A stretch of DNA of 64,000 nucleotides from Flavobacterium faecale. GTDB lineage: Bacteria; Bacteroidota; Bacteroidia; Flavobacteriales; Flavobacteriaceae. Positions 43,700 through 52,739 of this stretch are shown piece after piece. Each line of letters opens with the position of its first letter. Position 1 is the first letter of the stretch. The stretch lies in NCBI RefSeq assembly GCF_003076455.1, contig NZ_CP020918.1, positions 558,001 to 622,000 on the forward strand, in the 5' to 3' direction. The notes below the pieces were generated by a model. The model did no database searches. It saw only the letters and a program-made list of their open reading frames with translations, and had not been told where the DNA came from. The position numbers and the translations under genes are program-made.

Positions 43700-44878
43700 A
43701 TGCGACCAGACTTATTTCAAGCCCCAGATTATTACTTATTGGATGATTTATTGACCGACGAACACAAATTGGTTCGAGATTCGGCACGGGCTTGGGTCAA
43801 AAAGGAGGTTTCACCCATCATTGAAGATTTTGCACAGCGCGCCGAGTTCCCTAAACAGCTCATCAAAGGTTTGGGCGAAATTGGTGGTTTCGGTCCATAC
43901 ATTCCCACCGAGTATGGCGGTGCAGGTTTAGACCAAATATCTTATGGTTTAATTATGCAAGAAATTGAGCGCGGTGATTCAGGCATTCGATCCACATCAT
44001 CAGTTCAATCTTCTTTGGTGATGTATCCCATTTGGAAATATGGAAACGAAGAACAGCGCATGAAATATTTACCTAAACTAGCCACTGGTGAGTTTATTGG
44101 TTGTTTTGGTTTGACCGAACCCAATTATGGATCTGACCCAGGGAGTATGATTACCAATTTTAAAGACAAAGGAGATTATGTTGTTTTGAACGGTGCAAAA
44201 ATGTGGATTTCCAACGCGCCCTTTGCCGATATTGCTGTGGTTTGGGCAAAAGATGAATCAGGTCGCATACATGGGCTCATCGTGGAGCGTGGCATGGAAG
44301 GTTTTACCACACCAGAGACACACAACAAATGGTCTCTTCGTGCCTCTGCAACGGGGGAACTTATTTTTGATAATGTAAAAGTGCCTAAGTCCAATATATT
44401 ACCCAACAAATCTGGATTGGGAGCGCCACTAGGTTGCTTAGATTCTGCACGTTACGGCATTGCTTGGGGAGCAATAGGCGCAGCAATGGATTGCTACGAT
44501 ACGGCATTACGCTATGCAAAAGAGCGTATACAATTTGATAAACCTATCGCAGGGATGCAATTGCAGCAAAAAAAATTGGCTGAAATGATTACTGAAATTA
44601 CCAAAGCACAATTACTTACATGGCGCTTGGGTGTTTTACGAAATGAAGGAAAAGCAACCACTGCACAAATATCAATGGCCAAACGAAATAACGTAAATAT
44701 GGCCATCGAAATCGCTAGAGAAGCCAGACAAATTTTGGGCGGAATGGGGATTACAGGTGAGTATTCTATCATGCGCCACATGATGAACCTCGAATCTGTG
44801 ATTACCTACGAGGGTACGCACGACATTCATTTACTAATCACAGGAATGGATATTACAGGAATTCCTGCCTTCAAATAA
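43700..44878 (+). CDS. Acyl-CoA dehydrogenase, glutaryl-CoA dehydrogenase type
   Basis: 392 residues, normal length. FAD flavoprotein with the signature FGLTEPNYGSDPGSM, the WISNAPFADIAVVWA strand, RIQFDKPIAGMQL and QILGGMGITGEYSI. The catalytic base is Glu371 in TYEGTHDIH, which, with the N-terminal DYYLLDDLLTDEHKLVRDSARAWV, matches the glutaryl-CoA dehydrogenase clade. It would oxidise and decarboxylate glutaryl-CoA to crotonyl-CoA in lysine/tryptophan breakdown. No pathway partners are adjacent, so substrate choice rests on the clade match. Passes electrons to ETF. Confidence 0.88.
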   Translation: MRPDLFQAPDYYLLDDLLTDEHKLVRDSARAWVKKEVSPIIEDFAQRAEFPKQLIKGLGEIGGFGPYIPTEYGGAGLDQISYGLIMQEIERGDSGIRSTSSVQSSLVMYPIWKYGNEEQRMKYLPKLATGEFIGCFGLTEPNYGSDPGSMITNFKDKGDYVVLNGAKMWISNAPFADIAVVWAKDESGRIHGLIVERGMEGFTTPETHNKWSLRASATGELIFDNVKVPKSNILPNKSGLGAPLGCLDSARYGIAWGAIGAAMDCYDTALRYAKERIQFDKPIAGMQLQQKKLAEMITEITKAQLLTWRLGVLRNEGKATTAQISMAKRNNVNMAIEIAREARQILGGMGITGEYSIMRHMMNLESVITYEGTHDIHLLITGMDITGIPAFK

Positions 44879-44984
44879 AACTATTTCCAAAACATTGCTT
44901 TTCCTTTTGAGCGCAAACGAGTAGCTCATACAAACTCATATCTACACTATTCTCACAAAACTTTGTTGCTTTCTTATGAGTGAT

Positions 44985-45102
44985 TATTCAGTTTTAGTTA
45001 TCGAAAAATTTTTCTATTCGAATGAAAAAAGCCTTTACGCTTTACATTTCATTCGAAAGGAAAAATAAATAATTTAAAATTTTCGAACTAAAAAACTGAA
45101 TA
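44985..45102. repeat. 118-bp imperfect palindrome
   Basis: Outer arms: TATTCAGTTTT at the left faces AAAAACTGAATA at the right. Inner arms: TTCGAATGAAA (45017-45027) and TTTCATTCGAA (45047-45057) are perfect complements. No frame crosses it. It may be the terminator of the acyl-CoA dehydrogenase gene or a small non-autonomous element. Confidence 0.6.
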
Positions 45103-45226
45103 GGCATAATTTTCGTAAATAAAAAGGCAGAGGCCTCTGAAACAGTTATTAAAGTATTGATAAAACTTTCAGAAAGCCACTAGATATTCCAAAGCTTTTT
45201 TATATTTACACTAAAAACCTCCAAAA

Positions 45227-46009
45227 ATGAACATTCAACATATCAACGACAGTATCGATCGTCAAAAAAACATTCTGCTACAACACCCCTTGTATGACAA
45301 AGTAAAAACAATCGAAGATTTACACGTTTTCTTAGAAGGACATGTTTACGCCGTTTGGGATTTTATGTCATTATTAAAAGCACTTCAAGCAAAATTAACG
45401 TGTACAACGACGCCTTGGTTTCCTACTACCAATCCGCAAACAAGGTATTTGATTAACGAAATTGTTCTTGCCGAAGAAACAGATTTAACGCTCGAAGGTA
45501 AAAGACAAAGTCATTATGAAATGTATATCGAAGCTATGCAAGATTGTGGCGCAAGTACAACTGAAATTGAACATTTTTTAGGACAAGTAGATTCGTTAAA
45601 AAATATTTTTGTTGCGATCAAAACTAGTAGTTTACACCCTGGCATTAAATCCTTTTTGGACTTTACTTTCAACGTGATAGACCATGGTAAACCGCACGAA
45701 ATCGCAGCCGCCTTTACTTTCGGGAGAGAAGATTTGATTCCGAATATGTTTACTTCAATCATAAAACGTTTCCAAGAAAACCTTGTCGATACCGACTTAA
45801 GAAAATTGGTATACTATTTTGAGCGCCATATCGAATTGGATGCCGATGAGCACGGACCTATGGCTATGGAAATGATAACCGAATTATGCGAAAACGATCC
45901 TGTAAAATGGAGAGAAGTTGAAGAAGTATCAATCCTCGCGCTTGAAAAACGAATAGGATTATGGAATGCTATCGAAGAGCATATCTCTGAAAAGGTTACT
46001 CTGGCATAA
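45227..46009 (+). CDS. DUF3050 protein (heme-oxygenase-like fold)
   Basis: 260 residues, cytoplasmic, all-alpha. Matches DUF3050: HPLYDKVKTIEDLHVFLEGHVYAVWDFMSLLKALQ, WFPTTNPQTRYLINEIVLAEETD, AAAFTFGREDLIPNMF, and a C-terminal YYFERHIELDADEHGPMA. The His and Glu residues in these blocks (EGHVYAVWDF, EIVLAEETD, ERHIELDADEHG) are placed like the di-iron ligands of heme-oxygenase-like oxidases, so an oxygen-activating metalloenzyme is plausible. No function is established. Monocistronic by spacing. Confidence 0.82.
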   Translation: MNIQHINDSIDRQKNILLQHPLYDKVKTIEDLHVFLEGHVYAVWDFMSLLKALQAKLTCTTTPWFPTTNPQTRYLINEIVLAEETDLTLEGKRQSHYEMYIEAMQDCGASTTEIEHFLGQVDSLKNIFVAIKTSSLHPGIKSFLDFTFNVIDHGKPHEIAAAFTFGREDLIPNMFTSIIKRFQENLVDTDLRKLVYYFERHIELDADEHGPMAMEMITELCENDPVKWREVEEVSILALEKRIGLWNAIEEHISEKVTLA

Positions 46010-46054
46010 AAACCATTACCTCTGTTTTACCGTAACTATACATAGGAATCCTTA

Positions 46055-46798
46055 ATGTATCCTATCATGCAAAAGACATTCACCTGTATAGTTACGCTAT
46101 TACTTTCACTCGCATTACTAAGCTGCTCTGCAGAAGGTAAAAAAATAAAAAATACTCCCCAACAAACTTCTACTAGCAGTGGGTCGCAAATTAATTATCT
46201 TGCTCTCGGTGACTCCTATACTATTGGCCAAAGTGTATGTACAACTTGTTCTTTTCCTGAACAACTAAAAGAAAGACTAGCTACAAGTTCAAAATACAAA
46301 AATATCAAATTAGATATCATTGCTAGAACAGGCTGGACTTCAACCAATCTAAATGCAGCTATACAAGTAGCAAAACCAACTCCAACTTATGATATTGTTA
46401 CCGTCCTTATTGGGGTTAATAATCAATTTCAGCGCGTTGACTTTAGTGTTTACGAAAAAGAATTTGCTTCTTTAGTGCAACAAAGTATTATTTTTGCAAA
46501 GGGAAACAAAAACAAAGTAATTGTACTCTCTATCCCCGACTATGCTTACAGTCCTTATGGACAAAGTAGTAGTGATCCAGCGAAAATATCATTTGAACTT
46601 GACCGCTATAATGCGTATGCAAAAACCTATTGTGAGAAAGAAGGAATTACATTTATCAACATTACCGACATTACTAGACAAGGCTTACAAAATCCAAAAC
46701 TAATTTCTGAAGATGGATTACACCCTTCATCCCTAGCCTACTCACTTTTCACTGACCAGCTTTACCCATTAGTAATCAGTAAATTAGATCAGAATTAA
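46055..46798 (+). CDS. SGNH/GDSL hydrolase lipoprotein
   Basis: 247 residues; an ATG at 46067 is equally possible. Lipobox Cys at about 24 (LLSCSAE) with the chain then exposed outside the inner membrane. SGNH blocks: ALGDSYTIG (nucleophile Ser, block I), GVNNQF (Asn, block III) and DGLHPSSLAY (Asp/His, block V). It probably hydrolyses an ester on a carbohydrate or lipid. Substrate not predictable. It starts 45 bp after the DUF3050 gene and may be co-transcribed with it. Confidence 0.88.
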   Translation: MYPIMQKTFTCIVTLLLSLALLSCSAEGKKIKNTPQQTSTSSGSQINYLALGDSYTIGQSVCTTCSFPEQLKERLATSSKYKNIKLDIIARTGWTSTNLNAAIQVAKPTPTYDIVTVLIGVNNQFQRVDFSVYEKEFASLVQQSIIFAKGNKNKVIVLSIPDYAYSPYGQSSSDPAKISFELDRYNAYAKTYCEKEGITFINITDITRQGLQNPKLISEDGLHPSSLAYSLFTDQLYPLVISKLDQN

Positions 46799-46891
46799 AA
46801 TCATTCCTTCCGCTTTTTTACCTTATTAGAAAAATTTAACTTTTGTTCCATACCCAAAAGTGTACCTTTAAATTATTAAACAAACATTACT

Positions 46892-47665
46892 ATGAAAAAT
46901 AAAATTTCGGCAATCTTATTGGTTATGATTGCAGTACCACATTTCGCATTTTCGCAATTAAAATCGGTTGATTATACCGATGGTGCACAAAAACTATCCG
47001 GCTTTTTTGGGAAAGCCAAAGGAAAATCACTTGACAATGCAGCAGTACTAATTTTGCCTGCTTGGATGGGAATCGATGATCACTCGAAGGAATCTGCAAC
47101 AGAACTAAATGCTTTAGGATACCATGCCTTTGTAGCAGATATCTACGGTGTTGGTAATAAACCAAATGGTCCACAGGAAGCAGGTAAAATCGCAGGATCG
47201 TACAAAAAAGACATTCAAAATTACCACAGAAAAATCCAGCTAGCCTTAGATCAACTAATCAAAAACGGAGCTAACCCTGATAAAATTGTAGTTATTGGGT
47301 ATTGTTTTGGAGGTACAGGTGCTATTGAAGCAGCACGTAGCCACATGATGGTAAAAGGTATCGTCTCTTTTCACGGAGGATTAGGTAGAGATGCAGCTCG
47401 AGAAATCACTCCTATTACTGCAAAAGTATTAGTGCTACATGGTGCAGATGATCCATACGAATCTGAGCAAGAGATCAAAGATTTTCAGAACGAAATGCGT
47501 ACCGCTAAAGCAGATTGGCAAATGAATTATTATTCGAATGCCGTACACGCCTTTACACATAAGGATGCAGGAAGCGACAACAGCAAAGGTGTGGCGTACA
47601 ATAAAGAAGCAGCAGAACGCTCTTGGAAAGCTATGCTAGACTTTTTTAAAGAAGTATTAAAATAA
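46892..47665 (+). CDS. Dienelactone hydrolase family protein, exported
   Basis: 257 residues with a signal peptide (about 1-20, ending AFSQ). Alpha/beta hydrolase of the dienelactone hydrolase type: nucleophile Cys in GYCFGG, acid Asp in VLHGADDPY, and His in AVHAFTHKDAG. Exported members are common in Bacteroidota and their substrates are unknown; the cytoplasmic members open dienelactones. It stands alone, followed by the repeat array. Confidence 0.88.
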   Translation: MKNKISAILLVMIAVPHFAFSQLKSVDYTDGAQKLSGFFGKAKGKSLDNAAVLILPAWMGIDDHSKESATELNALGYHAFVADIYGVGNKPNGPQEAGKIAGSYKKDIQNYHRKIQLALDQLIKNGANPDKIVVIGYCFGGTGAIEAARSHMMVKGIVSFHGGLGRDAAREITPITAKVLVLHGADDPYESEQEIKDFQNEMRTAKADWQMNYYSNAVHAFTHKDAGSDNSKGVAYNKEAAERSWKAMLDFFKEVLK

Positions 47666-47726
47666 TAGACGTTTCGTAATCTGGTAGGAACGCGATACCG
47701 GTAGAAATTAATTTCAAATTCAAGTT

Positions 47727-48662
47727 AATCCCGTAGGGATGGTATTTATATCATCCCTACGGGATTTTTTTTATCGCTCAAATCACCTTTTCTACCAATA
47801 TTTTGTCCTTAACAGGACATGGAAGATGTTGAGACATAAATAACTTACAGACTGAAATATTACTATTCAAAAAACTCTTAGGGATTTCATGATGCTGAAT
47901 AAATTATTACTGCACACAATGTAATCCCGTAGGAATGCAATATTATTAAAAAATAATTCACTGCAACCTAATAATCCCGTAGGGATTCAATATAGCTAGA
48001 AACACAATTCCCCAATATAAGGGAATCCCGTAGGGATGGTATATCGGTAAAAAAACGATTCACCTACATAAGGGAATCCCGTAGGGATGGTATAAAAATA
48101 TCATCCCTACGGGATTATATGCACTACGATAAAACCAATTTCTACCAATATTTTGTCCTTAACAGGACATGGATGGTGTTGAGGTGCGAAATGAAATAAA
48201 AACAAAATGTAGGTATTAAATTTTGCCATAAAACAATTCCTAGATATAAATAATCCCGTAGGGATATAATATTGGTAATGAAGAATTTTACCAAAAAAGA
48301 TAATCCAGTAGGGATGTAATATCGGTAGAAAATAGTTCAACCAAACAAGGTAATCCCGTAGGGATGGAATAATATCATGCATACGGGATTTTTGTTGCCA
48401 GAAACATATTTTTCTACCAATATTTTGTCCTTAACAGGACATGACAGATGCTGAGACGTAAATAATTTACAGACTAAAAAAATACTATTCTAAAATCTCT
48501 TAGGGTTTTAATTATGGTGAAAAATAACTGCTCTAAACAATCGAATCTCCCATTGATTTAATATTGACCACTAATAAATGCCCTACACAACATAATCCCG
48601 TAGGGATGGTATATCGGTAGAAACACAATTCCCAAATATAAGGGAATCCCGTAGGGATGATA
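47727..48662. repeat. Array of two short palindromic repeat families
   Basis: Family 1, AATCCCGTAGGGATG (itself ATCCC-GTA-GGGAT), occurs about ten times: near 47727, 47923, 47973, 48024, 48075, 48252, 48301, 48352, 48593 and 48645, mostly about 50 bp apart, with inverted copies near 47750, 48101 and 48377 forming larger hairpins. Family 2, TCTACCAATATTTTGTCCTT followed by AACAGGACAT, occurs at 47791, 48141 and 48413. Family 2 marks three larger units that also share ATAATTTACAGACT-type sequence. The roughly 1 kb contains no credible gene. Confidence 0.85.
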
Positions 48663-48745
48663 TCTACATCCAATATTGGTATTAAAATGAAATTATTATC
48701 ATCTCATCAAATACAACAATACAATCTGTTTCTTGTGATAAAAAC

Positions 48746-48777
48746 AAAAGCCTCCACTTAAGATAAGTGGAGGCTTC
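48746..48777 (-). terminator. Terminator of the ferredoxin gene
   Basis: AAGCCTCCACTTA / TAAGTGGAGGCTT hairpin with a T-rich tail on the minus strand, 20 bp past the stop. Confidence 0.85.
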
Positions 48778-48796
48778 CTTTTGATTATTTCAGCTA

Positions 48797-49114
48797 TTAA
48801 CTCTCTGGAGCTAATTCTAATTCTAGTCCTTCTAATTCTGGTGTAATTGGAATTTGACAACCTAGACGGCTATTTGCTTTTACGTAAAAGGCTTCAGAAA
48901 GCATTGCTTCTTCATCTTCTCCCATTTCTGGCAAGGCTACATCATTGGTTACATAACATTGGCATGACGCACACATTGCCATTCCGCCGCAAGTACCTTC
49001 AACAGGTAGTTCGTAGGCTTTGCACAATTCCATGATATTCATGGCCATATCTGTTGGGGCTTGTAACTCGTGTACAACACCTTCTCTATCTTTAATCTTG
49101 ATTAATACATCCAT
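48797..49114 (-). CDS. [2Fe-2S] ferredoxin, adrenodoxin type
   Basis: 105 residues, cytoplasmic. Cluster ligands Cys42, Cys48, Cys51 and Cys86 in the CX5CX2C...C spacing of adrenodoxin/Isc-type ferredoxins (GTCGGMAMCASCQC and RLGCQI). Acidic C-terminus. It donates electrons in Fe-S assembly or to a redox partner such as a P450; the nearby NifU-like and Mrp genes favour the Fe-S role. A palindromic element separates it from nifU. Confidence 0.92.
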   Translation of the reverse strand: MDVLIKIKDREGVVHELQAPTDMAMNIMELCKAYELPVEGTCGGMAMCASCQCYVTNDVALPEMGEDEEAMLSEAFYVKANSRLGCQIPITPELEGLELELAPES

Positions 49115-49128
49115 TTTTTAGGGGATTG

Positions 49129-49212
49129 GGTTTGCGTGAGGGATAGGAGCTGGCTACCGAAGTAGCGCGGATAGCCCGACGATTTTAAGGAATAAGGCCC
49201 ATGAGCGCAAAC
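49129..49212. repeat. Flavobacterial interspersed palindromic element (GTTTGCGTGA type)
   Basis: GTTTGCG at 49129 pairs with CGCAAAC ending at 49212; inside are AGCTGGCTACC / GGATAGCC arms and a GATTTTAAGGAATAAGGCC stretch. It resembles the element at 7996. Confidence 0.6.
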
Positions 49213-49256
49213 TACATTTGGCCTTGTTTCTTAAAATGGTCACGCCATCATAATGA

Positions 49257-49496
49257 TTATGCTATATTGACAACGGTTTCGATTTGTGGCGCAAATTTTT
49301 TGATCGTGGTTTCTACACCTGCTTTCAAGGTCATTTGGTTTACGCTGCAACTAGTGCAAGCGCCTTCTAGTCTTACTTTGACGTGTTTATCATCTTCGAT
49401 TGAGACAAGTGATATGTCTCCACCATCAGAATTCAAAAAAGGTCGAATTTCGTCTAGAGCGAGTAACACATTGCTAGTTAATTCTTCTGTTGTCAT
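49257..49496 (-). CDS. NifU-like Fe-S scaffold/carrier domain protein
   Basis: 79 residues, a stand-alone NifU C-terminal (Nfu) domain: RPFLNSDGGDISLVSIEDDKHVKVRLEGACTSC with Cys47 and Cys50 as the CxxC cluster ligand pair, then the SVNQMTLKAGVE helix. It carries or delivers a [4Fe-4S] cluster. It lies 32 bp after the Mrp gene, same strand, so they are probably one operon for cluster transfer. Confidence 0.92.
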   Translation of the reverse strand: MTTEELTSNVLLALDEIRPFLNSDGGDISLVSIEDDKHVKVRLEGACTSCSVNQMTLKAGVETTIKKFAPQIETVVNIA

Positions 49497-49528
49497 AATT
49501 TTTGTATTGTTCCCTTGCGGTCAAGGTA

Positions 49529-50659
49529 TTATTTTTTTACTGCTGAACAACCCGCCATTGTGGTGATTTTGATGGCTTCTGACGCAGGTAAATTTTCGTT
49601 TCTTTTGATAGTTTCTTCAACCACTTTTCTGGTGATTTCTTCAAAAACGCCTTCGATTACAGATCCTGTTTGCATGGCTGCTGGACGACCGAAGTCTCCT
49701 GCTTCACGAATAGATTGTACGATTGGCACTTCACCCAAGAACGGAACTTCTAAATCTTGTGCTAGGTTTCTTGCTCCTTCTTGACCAAAAATATAATATT
49801 TGTTGTTTGGCAATTCTTCTGGTGTAAAATACGCCATGTTTTCAATAATTCCTAATACTGGTACATTGATTGCCTCAGACATGAACATTGACACTCCTTT
49901 TTTTGCATCGGCCAAGGCTACTGCTTGTGGTGTACTTACCACAACTGCTCCTGTAACAGGTAGTGATTGCATGATCGAAAGGTGGATATCTCCTGTTCCT
50001 GGAGGTAAATCGATTAACATGAAGTCCAATTCTCCCCAATCTGCATCAAAAATCATTTGGTTCAACGCTTTGGAAGCCATTGGTCCTCTCCAGATTACGG
50101 CTTGACTAGGTGAAGTGAAAAATCCGATAGAAAGCATTTTCACTTCGTAACTTTCTACGGGCTTCATTTTTGATTTTCCGTCAACAGTAACCGATGTTGG
50201 TTTTTCATTTTCTACATCAAACATGATTGGCATAGATGGTCCGTAGATATCTGCATCTAAGACACCAACTGAAAAACCCATTTTTGCTAATGTTACAGCC
50301 AAGTTTGCTGTTACGGTAGATTTCCCTACTCCTCCTTTTCCAGAGGCTACAGCGATTACATTTTTGATTCCAGGAATCGTTTTTCCTTTGATTTCTGCTT
50401 TTTCAGGAACGACTACTTTGCTGTTTATTTTGATTTTGGCATCTGCCGATATTTTTTCTAAAATGGTTTTCTTGATGTCGTCTTCAGCACGTTTTTTAAT
50501 GTGCATTGCTGGTGTGTTTAAAACCAATTCTACTACAACTTCATCTCCAAAAGTTAGCACATTTGCAATTGCTCCACTTTCTACCATGTTTTTTCCTTCT
50601 CCAGCTATAGTTATTGTTTCTAAAGCTTTTAGGATTTCTTTTCTATCTAATTTCATCAC
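49529..50659 (-). CDS. Mrp/NBP35-type Fe-S carrier ATPase
   Basis: 376 residues. N-terminal MIP18-like (DUF59) domain to about 90, then a deviant P-loop ATPase: SGKGGVGKSTVTANLAVTLA (P-loop 107-115), DADIYGPSMP, and MLIDLPPGTGDIHLS. Family members (ApbC/Mrp) bind and transfer [4Fe-4S] clusters. The usual C-terminal CxxC is replaced by a lone Cys in MAGCSAVKK, so bridging in the dimer may differ. A TATCTTTG -7 element lies at 50740-50747. Probably co-transcribed with nifU. Confidence 0.92.
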   Translation of the reverse strand: MMKLDRKEILKALETITIAGEGKNMVESGAIANVLTFGDEVVVELVLNTPAMHIKKRAEDDIKKTILEKISADAKIKINSKVVVPEKAEIKGKTIPGIKNVIAVASGKGGVGKSTVTANLAVTLAKMGFSVGVLDADIYGPSMPIMFDVENEKPTSVTVDGKSKMKPVESYEVKMLSIGFFTSPSQAVIWRGPMASKALNQMIFDADWGELDFMLIDLPPGTGDIHLSIMQSLPVTGAVVVSTPQAVALADAKKGVSMFMSEAINVPVLGIIENMAYFTPEELPNNKYYIFGQEGARNLAQDLEVPFLGEVPIVQSIREAGDFGRPAAMQTGSVIEGVFEEITRKVVEETIKRNENLPASEAIKITTMAGCSAVKK

Positions 50660-50739
50660 TTACGCTATTTCTATTATTGCTTTCGGCCCAAGAAAATTAT
50701 CTTTATTTAAACTGATTAAAGTTTTTGGACTTTCAAATG

Positions 50740-50747
50740 CAAAGATA
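50740..50747 (-). promoter_or_regulatory. -7 element upstream of the Mrp gene
   Basis: TATCTTTG on the minus strand, exact TAnnTTTG, about 80 bp before the start codon. No clear -33. Confidence 0.4.
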
Positions 50748-50977
50748 AGCGATTAAGTTCTTAATATAAAGTTATTAAAGCGGATTTATTGTAATGGGAA
50801 TTTGGTGTTTTTCGAATGGAAAGTACAGGTGTTTTATGGAACATAAAGTATAATAAAACACGAGTTATATTATTTTACTCGAATATAATATAGCAGAACA
50901 AACCTCAATACTGATTAGCTTACTAATAAGTTATATTTCAATTAGTGAAACTGAAAACTGTAAACCGCGACTAATCA

Positions 50978-51304
50978 CTACTCACTAACTTCTGGCTGCC
51001 AAAAATGCTTTTCAAAATTAATTATTTGATTGTCTACCACTACAATTCCTTCGCTTTCTAGTAATTGTTGCATCAGGTTTGTACCATCAAAATGGAATTT
51101 ACCCGTCAATAAACCTCTTCGGTTTACGACGCGGTGTGCGGGGATGTCCTCCATCGTGTGTGAGGCGTTCATGGCATAGCCCACCATACGTGCAGAACGA
51201 CCAGCTCCAATGGCTTTTGCAATAGCACCATAAGAGGTGACTCTACCAAACGGAATCTGGCGAGCAACAGTATAAACACGTTCGAAAAAATTAGTATTTT
51301 CCAC
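50978..51304 (-). CDS. Alkyltransferase-like (ATL) DNA-repair protein
   Basis: 108 residues, the MGMT C-terminal DNA-binding domain alone: FGRVTSYGAIAKAIGAGRSARMVGYAMNAS and DIPAHRVVNRRGLLTGK. The acceptor Cys of the PCHR motif is Ala56, so it cannot accept an alkyl group. ATL proteins bind O6-alkylguanine and hand it to nucleotide-excision repair. The gene stands 11 bp after the LysE-type gene on the same strand. Confidence 0.88.
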   Translation of the reverse strand: MENTNFFERVYTVARQIPFGRVTSYGAIAKAIGAGRSARMVGYAMNASHTMEDIPAHRVVNRRGLLTGKFHFDGTNLMQQLLESEGIVVVDNQIINFEKHFWQPEVSE

Positions 51305-51315
51305 AACTCTTTTTT

Positions 51316-51951
51316 TTAGCCCAAATAGTATCGGACAATATTAATCAAGGTCGCAATAGAAATTAAGCCCGTTACACTCCCTATAATCACATTCATATTT
51401 TTCAACAATGAATCGGCTTTGGATTCGACCTTTTGAAAGAAAGAAATATAAAAATAAAACACTAGTGACGATCCAATAACGACACCACTAACAAAGGTAA
51501 GAATCGAACTATTGACAAACCAAAATAGTTGATAGGAAGCCAATGTGATACTTACAAAAACATAATAAGGAATAGGAAAAAAATTAAGCGCCGAGAGCAA
51601 CATACCCAAAAAGAAGCGCTCTTTTTTACTTTTTTTTCCGATTTTGGCTTTTTTTAGTTTTGGTTTCTTGGCTATGAAAAGAAAAAATATAGTCAAAAGG
51701 GTAAAAATTCCAAAACCTATTTCGCGCAGTAAAATAACAATATCGGGTCTTGAATTGATTACTTCTGCAAACAAAATGGCTATGTAGGCTTGAAAAAAGA
51801 TCACAATAACTGCTCCCGCTACAAATGACAAAGCATTTGTATTCCCCTCCTTAAGATTTACCTTGGCAGCTGTCATGTTAATCAAACCCGGAGGAATAAT
51901 TCCCACCACAGCTGTCAAAAACCCCAAAAAGAGAGACGTTATAAAATCCAT
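51316..51951 (-). CDS. LysE-type exporter family membrane protein
   Basis: 211 residues, six predicted membrane helices. The start FLGFLTAVVGIIPPGLINMTAAKV holds the conserved GIxPPG motif of the LysE/RhtB fold. A lysine-rich loop (PKLKKAKIGKKSKKER, about 95-111) separates helices 3 and 4. It probably exports an amino acid or similar metabolite; the substrate is not predictable. Followed closely by the ATL gene. Confidence 0.8.
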   Translation of the reverse strand: MDFITSLFLGFLTAVVGIIPPGLINMTAAKVNLKEGNTNALSFVAGAVIVIFFQAYIAILFAEVINSRPDIVILLREIGFGIFTLLTIFFLFIAKKPKLKKAKIGKKSKKERFFLGMLLSALNFFPIPYYVFVSITLASYQLFWFVNSSILTFVSGVVIGSSLVFYFYISFFQKVESKADSLLKNMNVIIGSVTGLISIATLINIVRYYLG

Positions 51952-51985
51952 CCTACATTATATACTGACTTAAAGCAATTGCTAA

Positions 51986-52663
51986 TTAGTCTTTGATTCG
52001 GAACTTAATATAAGTAATTGCTTTGTTTACTTCAAGATATTGTTTTTCGTAGAAAGTTTGAAAAGCAGTCACTTCTTCAGGGCTACCTTCATTTACATAT
52101 ACGTTGTGATTGGCATACAAAACCTCATGCCCTTCACCATGAAGTAATCCTAAAGTATATCCATGCATGAATTCACTATCTGTTTTAAGATTCATAACCC
52201 CATCTTTTTTCAAAACTTTTTTGTACAACTTTAAAAACTCCGAATTGGTCATACGGTGCTTTGTTCTTTTGTATTTAATTTGTGGATCTGGAAAAGTAAT
52301 CCAAATTTCGTCCACTTCGTTTTCAGCAAAAATGTGGTTGATCAATTCGATTTGAGTACGAATGAAAGCGACATTATGAAGACCTGTTTCTACAGCAGTT
52401 TTGGCACCACGCCAAAAACGAGCTCCTTTAATATCAATTCCGACAAAGTTTTTATTCGGATATCTTTCGGCTAGACCTACTGAATATTCGCCTTTTCCAC
52501 AACCTAATTCCAAAACAACTGGATTGTCATTTTTGAAGAAATCAGAATTCCATTTCCCTCTTAGCGGAAACAAATCCCCTACGACCTCTTCTCTAGTTGG
52601 TTGAAATACGTTTTCGAATGTTTCGTTTTCTTTGAATCTCTTTAATTTATTTTTGCTTCCCAC
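51986..52663 (-). CDS. trmB: tRNA (guanosine(46)-N7)-methyltransferase
   Basis: 225 residues from a GTG at 52663. SAM motif VVLELGCGKGEYSVGLA, the TrmB signature WITFPDPQIKYKRTKHRMTNSEFL and the C-terminal FQTFYEKQYLEVNKAITYIKF block. It makes m7G46 in tRNA variable loops. The upstream ATG at 52717 is rejected because a TAAATTTG -7 element at 52715-52722 overlaps it; the GTG gives a leader of about 46 nt and the conserved GSKNKLKRFKENETF start. Monocistronic. Confidence 0.93.
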   Translation of the reverse strand: MGSKNKLKRFKENETFENVFQPTREEVVGDLFPLRGKWNSDFFKNDNPVVLELGCGKGEYSVGLAERYPNKNFVGIDIKGARFWRGAKTAVETGLHNVAFIRTQIELINHIFAENEVDEIWITFPDPQIKYKRTKHRMTNSEFLKLYKKVLKKDGVMNLKTDSEFMHGYTLGLLHGEGHEVLYANHNVYVNEGSPEEVTAFQTFYEKQYLEVNKAITYIKFRIKD

Positions 52664-52714
52664 TGTAATTGATATATTTAACTTCTTAAAGTCCGACCTT
52701 GTGTTATCGGGTCG

Positions 52715-52722
52715 CAAATTTA
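52715..52722 (-). promoter_or_regulatory. -7 element of trmB
   Basis: TAAATTTG on the minus strand overlapping the upstream ATG at 52717, which argues for the GTG start at 52663. No clear -33. Confidence 0.5.
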
Positions 52723-52739
52723 AGGAATTATATAAGACC

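Noticed and set aside
47727-48662. CRISPR array
   Set aside because: Repeats are short (about 15 bp conserved), self-palindromic, partly inverted and unequal in spacing, spacers vary in length, and there is no cas gene in the window.
52664-52717. Upstream ATG start for trmB
   Set aside because: The -7 promoter element overlaps this ATG, and the family start is the GTG at 52663.
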